Counted from the first letter of the stretch, positions 18,001 to 28,412 are shown. The stretch: 64,000 nt of DNA from Saprospiraceae bacterium (GCA_016715405.1 JADKAE010000009.1:62001-126000); one strand, 5' to 3'. Translations and numbers: made by a program. The notes: generated by a model not told the origin, from the letters alone.

Positions 18001-19838
18001 GCGATCAATCCGTAAACAACCCCGCTTCCTGGACCTGGACATTCGGCGATGGCGCCGTATCGGGTAGTCAAAACCCGCAGCATTCGTATTCCGCGCCGGG
18101 AGCCTATCAGGTATGTCTGACTGTGACCAGTTTGTGCGGCAGCACGCAAAGTTGCCAGAACGTAACGGTGAGTTGCGCAGCACCCATATCGGCTTTTGGC
18201 TTGCAAAGCAACAACCTCACCGTTATCTTCAACGATCAATCGGCCAACAACCCGACCTCCTGGAGTTGGAATTTCGGCGACGGGACCACTTCGACAAGTG
18301 CCAACCCGCAGCACACTTATTCAACGCCAGGTACTTACCAGGTTTGTTTGACGGCGTCCAGTTTGTGCGGCAGTATGCAAAGTTGCCAGAATATAACGCT
18401 GGATTGTCCGGCGCCGCAGGCGGATTTTACTTTTACTATAAATGGACTGGAAGTAATTTTTGACGATAATACAGGAAATGCTCCAACCGACTGGAACTGG
18501 TCCTTCGGCGACGGATTGGGGGCTGTTCAGCCCAATCCATCGCATACTTATGCCTCGCCAGGTACTTATCTGGTCTGCCTTACGGCTGAAAGCGGATGCG
18601 GTCAAAACCAATATTGTGAAATGGTTACCGTCTCCTGCGCTGCTCCCCAGGCGGGCTTTGTGGCTCAAACACAGGAATTGGCAGTGACCTTTGCCGATCT
18701 GTCTACCAATGACCCCGAGTTTTGGTCATGGACATTTGGCGACGGGGCTACTTCCACACTGCAGAACCCGTCGTATACGTATGAAGTGCCGGGTGAGTAT
18801 GAAGTATGCCTCGTGGCAGGTAGCCTTTGTGGTACGGATACTTTTTGCGTCAACATAGAAGTCACTTGTGTACCCTCGCAAGCCAATTTTCAAACCAGTA
18901 CGACCGAGCTGGCAGTCGCCTTCACCGATCTGTCGTCTAATGAACCCGTTAGCTGGCAGTGGACATTTGGCGATGGCGCCACATCCACGCTCCAATCGCC
19001 CTCTCATACTTATGCCTTGCCGGGTGATTACCTCGTCTGCCTTACCGTAGGCGATATTTGCGGCACCACCCAGCGCTGCGAACTCATCACAGTGAGTTGC
19101 GCTCCGCCTTCGGCAGATTTTGCCTTTAATGCAAATGGATTGTCGATAAGCTGTAATGCGAATACCGGTGTAAATGACGTGCAGTGGGAATGGACTTTTG
19201 GCGACGATAACTCCGGCGCCGGACAATCGGTAAGCCATACTTTTGAAACCCCGGGCGAATACGAGATCTGCCTGACGGTGACCAGCCCTTGTGGCGTCTC
19301 CACGCAGTGCGAAACCGTGCTCGTATCGTGCGCGCCGCCCGAAGCGCTATTCTCGGTATCCGGCTTCGGCCTAAACCTCATCTTCTTTGATGCGTCGACA
19401 AATAACCCCGATGAGTGGTTTTGGGACTTCGGCGACGGGACTACTTCTTCCGACCAGAATCCTTTCCATACCTATTCTGCCCCGGGTGATTACATCGCCT
19501 GTATGACGGCTTCCAGCATTTGTGGGTCAGACACGAACTGCCTCACCATACTTGTAGTGGTAGACGATACCGATCAGCCCGGCAGCGGCATGTCCTGGCG
19601 TTTAGCGCCCAATCCGGTTGCCGGACAGCTAACGATCGAAATAACCGCTACCGAATCCATGCCTGCTATTTTGAATGTATTTGACGTATTGGGAAAACGG
19701 GTACTTACCAAAGAATGGCGCTTGAACGAAGGCGAAAACCGAACGTATTTTGACCTGGTTGACTGGCAGCCGGGTGTGTATTGGTGGTCGCTGACCACAG
19801 AAAAAGGAACGGACATACAATCGTTGATTAAACAATAA
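15094..19838 (+). CDS. Giant secreted protein: FG-GAP/ASPIC propeller, 13 Cys-bearing PKD repeats, T9SS sorting domain (one frameshift)
   Basis: About 1581 residues. ATG at 15094 starts a signal peptide (MKNAALLLVCCLHLPF...); the frame shifts at a T-run (15138-15142, five T where six are needed). An N-terminal beta-propeller follows, with FG-GAP/VCBS calcium loops (DINNDGDIDIF, DYDNDGDQDLY, DIDNDGDLDCF, DFDNDGFVDML, DLNNDGFVDVV), closed by an ASPIC/UnbV domain (VRSGESYGIHTS...WPSGTVDKI). Then 13 PKD repeats of about 77 residues each (FGDG core). The C terminus (WRLAPNPVAGQ ... GVYWWSLTTEKG) is a type A T9SS sorting domain. Each PKD unit carries a fixed set of about four cysteines (VCL, CG, C, C before PP), suggesting disulfide-stabilised domains outside the cell. 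Likely adhesion or matrix protein. Confidence 0.93.
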
Positions 19839-19878
19839 ACTGCATCCTGCATCATTTTAATATAGAAAAGCAATCGCT

Positions 19879-21670
19879 ATGAGAAAGCAGGTAATGTACG
19901 GGCTCCTGGCCGTTTTATTTCCCTTATGCTTACATGCGCAGCCCAGCGAAGGCGGTCTGCCGATGAGTTTGAGACCGGAGTGGAAGGAATTGGCTGCCGC
20001 TGCGCCTATTGGACAGTACCGGGCGCCTGCATTGGATATGGAGGCCGTGCGGGCCGACGATGCCGCGAGGGGAGGGGGCAACCGCTTTGCCGCGCCTATA
20101 GCCGTAGATATTGATCCTGCTCAATCCGGCCAATGGCTGTCGCTTCCCAACGGTTCGCGGAACAATCCCCAAAGCGGCCGGTTTTTTACCGGACTTATTA
20201 CCGGATCCACGGCTATTGTGGAATATTACGAACCCGGCAATGTGGGGGATCAGGGTAGTTTTCACATTTTCAGAATAGACCACGCCTACCGCTCAGAAGC
20301 GCTGGAAGCGAGTTCGCCAGATACCTCTTCCACGGGTTTTGGCTTTGGCTGTTCACTTCCGTGCCAAATAAATGGAAATTGCTCGCAGGGCAACAATTGG
20401 TCCGACCAGAAACGATCCGTTTGCAGAATCGTGTTAATCGTAGAAGAGGGTATGGGCTATTGTACCGGCACTTTAATGAACAACACAGCTAACGACGGCA
20501 AACCATACGTGCTCACCGCTTTTCATTGCCAGGACGGCTATACCCCACTATACGATTTGTGGCGGTTTGATTTCAATTATACGGCCGCCGGCTGCTCCAA
20601 TCCGGCTTCGGAGCCCCCGTATCAATCCGTGTTGGGATCCCAGCTGCGTGCAGGCAGGCAGGCCAACGATTTTTTATTGATTGAAATCACAGACCCCATC
20701 CCCAATAGTTACAACGTATATTTTGCCGGTTGGGATCGTTCAACGGCTGCACCTCAGCAGCCTTTTATGTTTCACCATCCCCACGGCGATATCCGTAAAA
20801 TTTCGGGGGCCAACAACGGCACCATTTTTACCGGCCCTATCAACTGGTCAAACGAAGTCACAACCCCGCATCGCACCATTTCAGGATTTTTATACCTACG
20901 GCACCTTTGAACTGGGCTCCTCGGGCGCATCATTGTTCAACAATGCAGGTAGGGTAGTGGCCCAGTTGCACGGCGGCTTCACAGAATGTGTGGCTACTTC
21001 AACGGCCTATTACGGGCGGTTGACCCTATCCTGGGATGGGGGAGGCTCAGCAGCCACCCGCCTCAAAGACTGGCTCGACCCCCTTGGCCTTTCACCGACT
21101 GTGCTGGATGGAATAAACCAACCCATTGGAGAAACGGGGACCGTTTCGGGGGAAATCCGCACGGATAACAACCTACCGGTAGGAGGCGTGTTGGTGAGGC
21201 TTGTCAGACCCTCGGATACACTTGCGGTCACTACTACAATTAACGGGCAGTTTAATTTTACAGGCATTGAATTGGGACAGGACTATTCGCTGCTTGTCAG
21301 CAAAAATGTCAATGCCAAAAACGGCGTATCTACCCAGGATATCATCCTTATCCGCAAACATATTCTCAATGTCGATGCTTTAGACACGCCATATAGCATG
21401 CTGGCCGCTGATGTTAATAACTCCGGTACGATTACGACTACCGATCTGATCCAGATACAAAAGGTGATATTAAGCGTTGTAAACTCGTTTGATAACGTGC
21501 CCTCCTGGCGTTTTTTGCCGGCGAGTTTTGCATTCCCCAATCCCACAAATCCATTCCCCGATACGCCGCCATACGGCCGCTTCGATTTTACGCTGGATAG
21601 CGATACGGTCATTGATTTTAAAGCGATGAAATCGGGCGACGTGAATAATAGCGCCGATCCAGGCATGTGA
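19879..21670 (+). CDS. Secreted trypsin-like serine protease with carboxypeptidase-regulatory and dockerin-like tail (one frameshift)
   Basis: About 597 residues with signal peptide (cut near LHAQ). The protease domain resembles the lysyl endopeptidase branch of family S1: catalytic His in LTAFHC, Asp in NDFLLIEI, Ser in GSSGASLF, with several Cys pairs (CSLPCQINGNC). The Ser part is in another frame because of an extra T in 20879-20881. A carboxypeptidase-regulatory beta sandwich (SGEIRTDNNLPVGGVLVRL) and a dockerin-like double EF-hand (ADVNNSGTITTTDLIQIQKVI) follow. No T9SS sorting domain is seen: the protein ends at GDVNNSADPGM, and the stop codon touches an octamer array, so the 3' end may have been lost. 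Confidence 0.85.
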
Positions 21671-21768
21671 TGGGACTATACGACTGTACGACTTTACGAC
21701 TGTACGACTATACGACTTTCAATAACGATCTTACAGTCGTAAAGTCGTACAGTCTCAAAGTCTCACCG
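21671..21768. repeat. Inverted octamer array ACGACTGT / ACAGTCGT
   Basis: Units ACGACTGT, ACGACTTT and ACGACTAT (21678-21718) are followed, after a 13-base spacer, by their complements ACAGTCGT, AAAGTCGT and ACAGTCTC (21733-21766). The array starts at the stop of the protease gene and overlaps the stop codon of the DinB fragment on the other strand. Confidence 0.9.
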
Positions 21769-22014
21769 TCCCCTCACCGCCTGCCGGTGGTGTTCCGTAT
21801 GATAAATAGTAAAAAACACCATTTCCCTGACCGTCAGCTTGCCCAGTAAGGGGTGGGGCAATACGTAGTAATCCAGGGCGGGTTCATCCCACTTATCCAG
21901 GCGGCGAAGCAACTTATGCTTTTGGGCAGTAAATCTATTCACAAGGTCGGATTTGCGCGACAAGGGAATGGCTGGGGGCACGAAAGGCCTCGAAGCCACT
22001 CCGCCCTGTGCCAG
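21763..22014 (-). pseudogene. DinB-superfamily protein, 3' fragment only
   Basis: An open frame of 84 codons without ATG (a GTG lies at 21999) encodes only the C-terminal half of a DinB-like bundle: FVPPAIPLSRKSDLVNRF, KHKLLRRLDKWDE and the metal-site end FFTIYHTEHHRQ. Full members have roughly 70 more N-terminal residues. Immediately upstream is a stop codon and a low-complexity array (22017-22060), not coding sequence, so the 5' part is missing here. Called a remnant; a short functional protein is less likely. Confidence 0.7.
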
Positions 22015-22016
22015 TT

Positions 22017-22060
22017 AAAAATTCTCTCCCTCCCACACTCTCACTCTCTCACCCTCACTC
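22017..22060. repeat. Low-complexity CTC/CAC array
   Basis: Degenerate 6-8-base units (CTCTCCCTCCCA, CACTCTCA, CTCTCTCA, CCCTCACTCTC) fill the gap between the DinB fragment and the stop of the LVIVD protein. It sits exactly where the 5' half of the DinB gene should be. Confidence 0.7.
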
Positions 22061-24454
22061 TCAATTACTCCCTTTCACCAAGCGCAGCGTCTGCAGCGCC
22101 TTGCCGTCGGCTACCAATTTTACTACATATACGCCCGGTACGAGCGAAGCTGCCGGTACAGTAGCCGTGCCTTCGGCAACGCCAAGCGGCAGCGTTAACA
22201 CGGGTTGCCCGAGAACGTCAAACACCTGCAGTGCTGCTTGCGCATAGTCTGCGTCAATGCGGTAATTTACGTCGAATGCCTGGCGGAACGGGTTGGGGAA
22301 CGCCCTGGCATAAGCTTTTTGCGTCAGCGGATCTTCAACTGCTACCGGCATGCCTTCAACAACAAGGAAAGCATCGATGCCGCCTTCTACGAGGTGGCCG
22401 GGTGTTTCGTCAGCCGTGCGCACGGTAAGCGTTACATTATCGGTAGGCGTGATAAAATCGGCTACATGGAATTCGGAGCGGTTGTGCCATACGCTGGCGG
22501 GAAGTACAACGGATTCCAATACCTCGGTTTCGGCGCCGTTTGAAATTTCGACTACCAACTCGTCGTTGGGGTTGCCGTCGCCGCCGCCATTGAAAAACCA
22601 GAGGTTGTAGGACACGATGGGGTCGTTGTAGGTTGACAGGTCCATAACAGGTGAAGTCAGGGTGACCTCGCCGCCGTCAACGTCAAAGTCGCCGACGCTG
22701 CCACTGCCGTTGCCTGTCATATAGCACTGATCGCCGATGTCGCCGTCGATATCCTGGCCAGGGTTTGAGGAAAATCCACCTGTGGAGGTACCTATGGGCT
22801 TGTCGATAACCCAGAAGCCCGCGGTAGTGGAAGGCGTGGCGTCGGTGCTCCAGCCCAGGTAAAATACAAAGTCGTCCTGGTAGCCTTTGTCAAGCGCAAT
22901 GGTAAGCCCCGCGGTTCCGTCTATGCTCACGTTTTCCTCCAATTTGTGCAAATACGACCAGGCGCCTGCCACTAAGGTGTATTCACCGGCGAAAATATTA
23001 TTCAGCGAAAAAGAACCGTTGGCGTCGCAGGTAGTGAGGTAAGACGAAAATTCGTTGTATAACAGTACCTGGGCATCGGGAACGGCATTGCCGTCCAGGC
23101 TGCGCACCACCGAGCCGCTAATATTGACTGCTATAAGCGGGTCGAGTTCTACATCGAGTATCGTCAATACGCCGTTTTCCAGCGTGGCTTCCACCGATTT
23201 GGGGGCGTAGCCCTCTTTTTGGAAATTAACGGTAAAGGTGCCGGGAGTAGCTTGGCCGGTCTTGTAGTTGCCGGTCAGGTCGGTACCTGCCACGTTAATT
23301 TCACTGGATTCAATGGTAACGCTTACATCAAAAATGGGGGCGTCGGTCTGACTGTCGGTGACCAAACCCTCCAGCCAGCAGGCGCGCACGTAGTTGGGCG
23401 TTATCACCCATAGGCCGGTATTGATATCGGAAACAATGATCGTGCCCGAAGGGAAATACGGGTATACGCCCCAGGCGCCGCTAAAGCCGCCGTCGGCCCC
23501 GAAGTAGGTGTCGAAATTCCCTACTTCCACCAGGTTGTCGGGTTTGGAAGCATCTACGATGATGCATCCATCAGTATAGTAGGATACGATGAGCCAGTCG
23601 TTGAGTACGAGCACGTTGTGCGGAATAACGGTAGTATTCAAAGTAGCCGCAGGGCGGAAACGGTCAAGCTCTATGATATTGTTCAGATCGGAAATATCGT
23701 AAGCAGCTACGTAAGCGCTTGGGCGTTCGTCGGTGGTAAAAGCCACGTTGCTGTCGTCTGACAGCCATACGTTGTGCGTAAAGGTGTTAGGCGTGGGCTG
23801 CTGTGCCAGTAGTACCACGTTACTTTTGTCGCTGATATCGTAAATGGTCATGGAGCCGTTGTAGAGTTCCCCGGCGTACAGGATATTGTCGCGTCCGTAG
23901 GAATCATGGCAATATTCGCTGGGGGCGTTGCCCAGATAGATCGGCGAGATGGGGTCGGTAGCCACGTCTACAAAAATCACGCCCCCGCCGTTGAGGTTGG
24001 AGCCGTTGAGATACAATACGCCGAACTCATCGATATTTACGGTGTGTATGCGATTGAGCACACCCAATCCAGGCAAGTCTGGATTCCAATGGTAATAAGG
24101 CGCGCTATTGGGAAGATTGGTCAGGTCAATGATGAGTAGACCATCGGTAGTGCCGGGCTGGTCAGTGCCCACGTAGGCATAGTTGCCGAAGGTTCTGATC
24201 TCACGCCATATAGAATTTTGGCCGGGGATCAGGAATACCTCTACCGGGTTGGCTGGGTCGGCCAGGCTCACGATTGAAGTACCGTTTTCGACACCCACCA
24301 GGGCGTATTCGGTACCGTCGGGCGCCGTCCAGCCCCATATATTGCTCAAAGCCACGTCATAGGGCAGGTGGCTGACCTCTCCGGTGTTAAGCTGGCCAAA
24401 AGCTGTCATACAATAAGAAAAACTGATCAGGATCAGCGTCAAAATTTTGTTCAT
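22061..24454 (-). CDS. Choice-of-anchor B (LVIVD-repeat) secreted protein with T9SS sorting domain
   Basis: A 797-residue intact gene with signal peptide (MNKILTLILISFSYCMTAFGQ). Residues 30-370 are an LVIVD beta-propeller (repeats like GTSIVSLADPANPVEVFLIP, LLIIDLTNLP, CIIVDASKPDNLVEVG). Two carboxypeptidase-regulatory-like beta sandwiches follow (about 370-440 LEGLVTDSQTDAPIFDV; 445-515 ISGSVVRSLDGNAVPDA), then a jelly-roll-type domain (530-700) with CYMTGNGSG and SYNLWFFNGG. The last 80 residues (ARAFPNPFRQAFDVNY ... GVYVVKLVADGKALQTLRLVK) are a T9SS type A sorting domain. Likely cell-surface or released; enzymatic function not evident. Confidence 0.93.
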   Translation of the reverse strand: MNKILTLILISFSYCMTAFGQLNTGEVSHLPYDVALSNIWGWTAPDGTEYALVGVENGTSIVSLADPANPVEVFLIPGQNSIWREIRTFGNYAYVGTDQPGTTDGLLIIDLTNLPNSAPYYHWNPDLPGLGVLNRIHTVNIDEFGVLYLNGSNLNGGGVIFVDVATDPISPIYLGNAPSEYCHDSYGRDNILYAGELYNGSMTIYDISDKSNVVLLAQQPTPNTFTHNVWLSDDSNVAFTTDERPSAYVAAYDISDLNNIIELDRFRPAATLNTTVIPHNVLVLNDWLIVSYYTDGCIIVDASKPDNLVEVGNFDTYFGADGGFSGAWGVYPYFPSGTIIVSDINTGLWVITPNYVRACWLEGLVTDSQTDAPIFDVSVTIESSEINVAGTDLTGNYKTGQATPGTFTVNFQKEGYAPKSVEATLENGVLTILDVELDPLIAVNISGSVVRSLDGNAVPDAQVLLYNEFSSYLTTCDANGSFSLNNIFAGEYTLVAGAWSYLHKLEENVSIDGTAGLTIALDKGYQDDFVFYLGWSTDATPSTTAGFWVIDKPIGTSTGGFSSNPGQDIDGDIGDQCYMTGNGSGSVGDFDVDGGEVTLTSPVMDLSTYNDPIVSYNLWFFNGGGDGNPNDELVVEISNGAETEVLESVVLPASVWHNRSEFHVADFITPTDNVTLTVRTADETPGHLVEGGIDAFLVVEGMPVAVEDPLTQKAYARAFPNPFRQAFDVNYRIDADYAQAALQVFDVLGQPVLTLPLGVAEGTATVPAASLVPGVYVVKLVADGKALQTLRLVKGSN

Positions 24455-24523
24455 ACTACAGGGTGATAATTAAGTGGAAAATAAAACGTCCAAAAATAGA
24501 CTATTCAGAGGGTAATATCGGTT

Positions 24524-24949
24524 TTATCGCCGCTCAACTACGGCAATTGTTAAACGGCTGACACAAATCAGTTTCTCGTTTTCGTCTTTGATGTCGATAT
24601 TCCATACGTGGAGGCGTCGCCCCACTTTGAGTGGCCTCACAGTGCCGTACACGTATCCACCCGTGGCCGAGTTGATGTGGTTGGCATTGATCTCTACGCC
24701 GACGGGCGTGAGTGTGGTGGGATCTTCCAGACATAGCAGGGAGGCTATGCTGCCCAGTGTCTCCGCCAGCGCCACCGAAGCCCCGCCGTGCAATAGGCCC
24801 ATGGGTTGTTTTGTGCGGTGGTCTACCGGCATGCGCCCTTCCAGATAGTCGTCGCCGTACCCGGTATATTCAATGCCCAAATTTTCTGCCAGCGTGCGCT
24901 GCGATACCTGCGCCAGCAGTTCAAGATTCACAGGTTGTTTCCAGATCAT
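24524..24949 (-). CDS. Hotdog-fold thioesterase (PaaI/YdiI-like)
   Basis: A 141-residue acyl-CoA thioesterase with the family core GLLHGGASVALAETLGS: the HGG loop and the Glu acting as catalytic base four residues after Ala-Leu-Ala. NANHINSATGGYVYGTVRP is the second conserved strand. The length fits YdiI/MenI-type enzymes acting on aromatic acyl-CoA (1,4-dihydroxy-2-naphthoyl-CoA); substrate not provable here. It starts only 3 bases downstream of the miaA stop and is probably cotranscribed with it. Confidence 0.9.
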   Translation of the reverse strand: MIWKQPVNLELLAQVSQRTLAENLGIEYTGYGDDYLEGRMPVDHRTKQPMGLLHGGASVALAETLGSIASLLCLEDPTTLTPVGVEINANHINSATGGYVYGTVRPLKVGRRLHVWNIDIKDENEKLICVSRLTIAVVERR

Positions 24950-24952
24950 GTT

Positions 24953-25941
24953 TTATTTGAATTGTCTGTTGTGAGGCATGGGTTGTCGGTTTCGTAAAGT
25001 CGTAAAGTCGTAAAGTCGCAAAGTCCTAAAGTCCCCCTCACTCTCCCCCTCCACAAATCTCACTGCCTTCTCCCAGTCCTCCGCCCGAAACAGCGCCCAG
25101 TGCCCATACCGGCGCATCCAGGTGAGCTGGCGTTTGGCATAGCGGCGCGAATTTTGGCGGATGAGATCTACGGCCGCTTCAAGCGTGTTATTGCCGTCGT
25201 GGTAATCAAACAACTCCTGGTAGCCTACGGTTTGCAGGGCGTTGTAATGGCGCAGCGGATAAAGCTGCCGGGCTTCCTCCAGGAGCCCTGTTCCATCATA
25301 CGGGTAACGCGTTCGTTAATTCGCGTATACAAAACATCCCGGGGCCAGTCCAGTTGAATATAAATGGGAATAAAATTCCGGGACACAGACTGTTGCGTTC
25401 GAAAAGCGCTATAAGGTCGCCCCGATGCCCTGCAAACGGAGATCGCCCGGATTAAGCGCTGCGGGTTTTGGGTGTCTACAATGGCGTAATACGCAGGGTC
25501 GACGGTTTGCAATTCGCGTTGCAGGGCCTCGATGCCTTCGTTTTTGTAAATTTGTTCTACTGTGTCGCGTATTTCAGCAGGTACCTCGGGAAATTCGTCG
25601 AGCCCCTCGCAGAGCGCTTTGATGTACAATCCCGAACCGCCGGTGAGGATTACCACCTCGTGTTGTTGGAATAATTCGTCGAGCAAAGCCAGGGCGTCGC
25701 GCTCATAGTCGCCCACAGAATAACTGTCAGTGACGCTCAGATGACCGATAAAATAGTGCGGTACGGCGGCGAGTTGCGCGGCATCAGGCCTGGCGGTGCC
25801 GATCTGCATCTCGCGGTAAAACTGGCGGCTATCGGCCGAGAGAATGACCGTGCGGTAGTGCAATGCCAGCCTGATGGCAAAGTCGGTTTTGCCGGAAGCG
25901 GTTGGCCCGCCCACTACAATCAGATAATGTTTGCCAGACAT
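24953..25941 (-). CDS. miaA: tRNA dimethylallyltransferase with repeat-encoded tail (one frameshift)
   Basis: Transfers dimethylallyl to A37 of tRNAs reading U-starting codons. N-terminal P-loop GGPTASGKTDFAIRLA, then ILSADSRQFYREMQIGTARP and GGSGLYIKALCEG are diagnostic. A missing base in a run of three G (complement of CCC 25286-25288) shifts the frame after MMEQG; the C-terminal VGYQELFDYHDG, IRQNSRRYAKRQLTW and frame end follow. Beyond residue about 305 the sequence DFRTLRLYDFTTLRN is simply the translation of the octamer array at 24993-25035, followed by a short tail. The array has thus replaced or extended the normal C terminus. Confidence 0.92.
24993..25035. repeat. 8-bp array CGTAAAGT inside the miaA 3' end
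   Basis: Five units CGTAAAGT, CGTAAAGT, CGTAAAGT, CGCAAAGT, CCTAAAGT in tandem, followed by a CCCCCTCACTCTCCCCCTC run. It lies within the reading frame of miaA on the minus strand. Unit related to the arrays at 6581 and 21671. Confidence 0.88.
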
Positions 25942-26009
25942 ACGGCGAAATTACAAAAGCTTTGCCACGGCTTTTGTTATTTTTACGGCGATTTACGAAA
26001 CCACCACGT

Positions 26010-27297
26010 ATGCTCTATCCAATCGTAAGGCCCATTGTAAGGGTTGCGTTGCAAGTTTTTTAAAAAAATATACATATCCAACGCAGATAAACTGCCAAAA
26101 GATAAACCCGTCGTGCTGGCTTCGAACCACCCCACGGCGTTCCTGGAGCCTTGCATCCTGGCTTGTTTCCTGGACCGGCCGCTCTATTATCTGGTGCGCG
26201 GCGACTTGTTTCTCAAACCACTGAGCAATTTCCTGCTGCGCGACCTGCACATGTTGCCCATGTTTCGCACCAAAGACCGGGGGTATGCTTTTATCAAACA
26301 CAATTTCGAAACCTTCGACGCCTGCTTCGACGGCCTTCGCGAAAACCAAACGATGATGATTATGGCCGAAGGCCACACCAAGATGGTCAAACGCCTTAAC
26401 CCGCTCAAAAAAGGCACCGCCCGCCTCGCCTTCGGCGCGCTCGAAAAATATCCCGACCTCGAGGAAGTCTACGTGGTGCCGGTGGGCGTCAATTACACGT
26501 ATGGCGACCGCTTTCGCTCGGAGGTAATGATCAATTTTGACGATCCCATTCTCATCCAGGATTATTGGCCCGCCTACCAGGCTAATTCCAATGCAGCTAC
26601 GGCCGACTTTACCGAGGAATTGCGCAAGCGACTGGAAACGCTTATCATTTCGATCCCGGATGAAGCAGACGAGGAACTGACGGAGTCTTTCCTGGTGATG
26701 AAACGCTCCACACGGCGCAACGGCCCATTCCCCGTTTTTTCACGCGATGTAAACCCGTTGAAAGAGGAAATGGCCGTAGCCGACCGGGTCGCCGCGCTAA
26801 CACCCGAAGAAAAAGTGCAGGTAACGGCCGCCGTGCAAGCATACGAAGGCGAATTAAAAAAACACGGCATTCAGGACTTCACGGTAGCGCGCAATAAGCC
26901 CAACTCCTGGCTAACCACCTTATTCCTGGCGCTGTTTGCCATCCCCGCTTTGGCGGGATATGCATTTAATTACCCTCCGATGAAACTGGGCAAAGAGGTG
27001 GCCCGCCGCCGTGTGCGGTTTATCGAGTTTTATTCTTCTGTGATGTTGGCGGGGGGATTGTCCGCCTGGCTGGTTTATTATATTATCTGGTGGATTATCG
27101 CTTTGCTTATCGGTTACCAGCCGCTTTATATTGCTTTGTTGTGTTTGCCTTTCCTGGGGTGGGGGGCGCTGTATTATGTGGAATACTTGCAACGCTGGAA
27201 AGATAATAACAGGTGGCAGAATTTGCCCAAAGAGACCATGCTACGTATAACGAATTTTCGGCAGACCGCAGATGAATGGATAAAAGGGGCTAAATAG
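26010..27297 (+). CDS. 1-acyl-glycerol-3-phosphate acyltransferase-like membrane protein (one frameshift)
   Basis: About 428 residues of the PlsC superfamily. The acyltransferase block has VVLASNHPTAFLEP (block I, H-x4-E rather than the common H-x4-D), a GDLF...FRTKD block II, MIMAEGHTKMVKRLNPLKKGTARLAF (block III) and VVPVGVNYTYGDRFRSEV (block IV). Residues about 300-400 carry three membrane segments. The start ATG at 26010 (MLYPIVRPIVRVALQVF) joins the main frame if one T is removed from the run of six at 26056-26061. Probably esterifies lysophospholipids at the inner membrane. Starts 68 bases from the divergent miaA start. Confidence 0.85.
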
Positions 27298-27399
27298 GAT
27301 GAAAAAACATAGCCGCTTCTGAAAAAAACTCCTATTTTTCAGCGCCGACTTATTAAGGCAGATTGGAAGAGCCTTCTACAACCATACCATCACACTTTT

Positions 27400-28350
27400 A
27401 TGCAGTCCAGACGATTTCGTCCCATCGATATTGTGAGCGCCGGCGAGTTGCTGGTAGATTTCATCAGCTCCCGTTTTGTGCGCGACCTACAGAAAGCGGT
27501 CAACTTCAAGCGCTTACAGGGAGGCAGCCCGGCCAATCTGTGTATTAACATGGCCAGACTGGGCAATGCCTCCAAACTGGTAGCCACCGTGGGCAACGAC
27601 CAAATGGGCGTCTTCCTGCGCGACGCCGTGGCCGCCACCGGCGTAGATACTTCGCTGATCCGCGAAATCGACCTGCCTACCACGCTTATCCTGGTTACCC
27701 GCTCCAAAAAAGTGTCCAATTTCCAGGCCTACCGCGCCGCCGACAGCTTTATCTACGACGAGCAGATGACCGACGAACTGCTGTCGCAAACCAGCCTCTT
27801 TCACACGACTTGCTTTGCCCTTAGCCGCATACCCGCTCAAGTAGTGATTTTCGAAGCCGCCCAACGCGCCATGAAACTGGGCTGCCAGGTGAGCATCGAC
27901 GCCAATTATTCGCCCAAAATATGGAGTGACAGAGAAGAAGCCCAGCGTTATGTGACCCGCTATTGCGAACTCGGCGCGCTGGTCAAGGTAAGCGAAGTGG
28001 ACTGGGAGCGCCTATACGAAGAACCCCTCAAAGATCCCGAACACGCCGCCCGCCACTTTTTGAATATGGGCGCCAGGCAAGTATGCGTGACCCTCGGCAA
28101 GGAAGGCTGCCTGGTAGCCGACCACAAAGGCGCTAATTTTTTGCCGTCAAGAGAGGTGGAAGTAAAAGACACGACCGGCGCCGGCGACGCTTTCTGGAGC
28201 GGCTATCTCACCGCCTGGCTCGACGGCTATAATCCACTGCAATGCGCCACCGCAGGCCGCCGCATGGCCGAACTCAAGCTGGCCCACTTCGGCCCGTTCC
28301 CGGGCCCCGTAGATAAAAACCTTGTTTTCGAGGAGATAATCTGCCGTTAG
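27400..28350 (+). CDS. PfkB-family sugar kinase (fructokinase-like)
   Basis: A 316-residue ribokinase-fold kinase. Glycine-rich signature 1 is in LQGGSPANLCINMARLG, and signature 2 DTTGAGDAFWSGYL carries the catalytic Asp and anion hole. CVTLGKEGCLV precedes it, as usual. Similarity in layout to fructokinases and 2-keto-3-deoxygluconate kinases; the sugar cannot be fixed from sequence. Stands alone; the next gene is convergent, with a hairpin between. Confidence 0.9.
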   Translation: MQSRRFRPIDIVSAGELLVDFISSRFVRDLQKAVNFKRLQGGSPANLCINMARLGNASKLVATVGNDQMGVFLRDAVAATGVDTSLIREIDLPTTLILVTRSKKVSNFQAYRAADSFIYDEQMTDELLSQTSLFHTTCFALSRIPAQVVIFEAAQRAMKLGCQVSIDANYSPKIWSDREEAQRYVTRYCELGALVKVSEVDWERLYEEPLKDPEHAARHFLNMGARQVCVTLGKEGCLVADHKGANFLPSREVEVKDTTGAGDAFWSGYLTAWLDGYNPLQCATAGRRMAELKLAHFGPFPGPVDKNLVFEEIICR

Positions 28351-28406
28351 GTCAGGGCAGCAGTCGTTCAAGGCAATTAGCTGACTGCTAAGCCCTAAGC
28401 CCTGAC
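28351..28406. terminator. Bidirectional hairpin between PfkB kinase and LysM gene
   Basis: GTCAGGGC plus AGCAGTC (28351-28365) pair with GACTGCT (28383-28389) and GCCCTGAC (28399-28406), with a bulge containing a tandem AAGCCCT. It starts right after the kinase stop and ends 6 bases from the stop of the convergent gene. No T-run. Confidence 0.65.
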
Positions 28407-28412
28407 CGCTGA

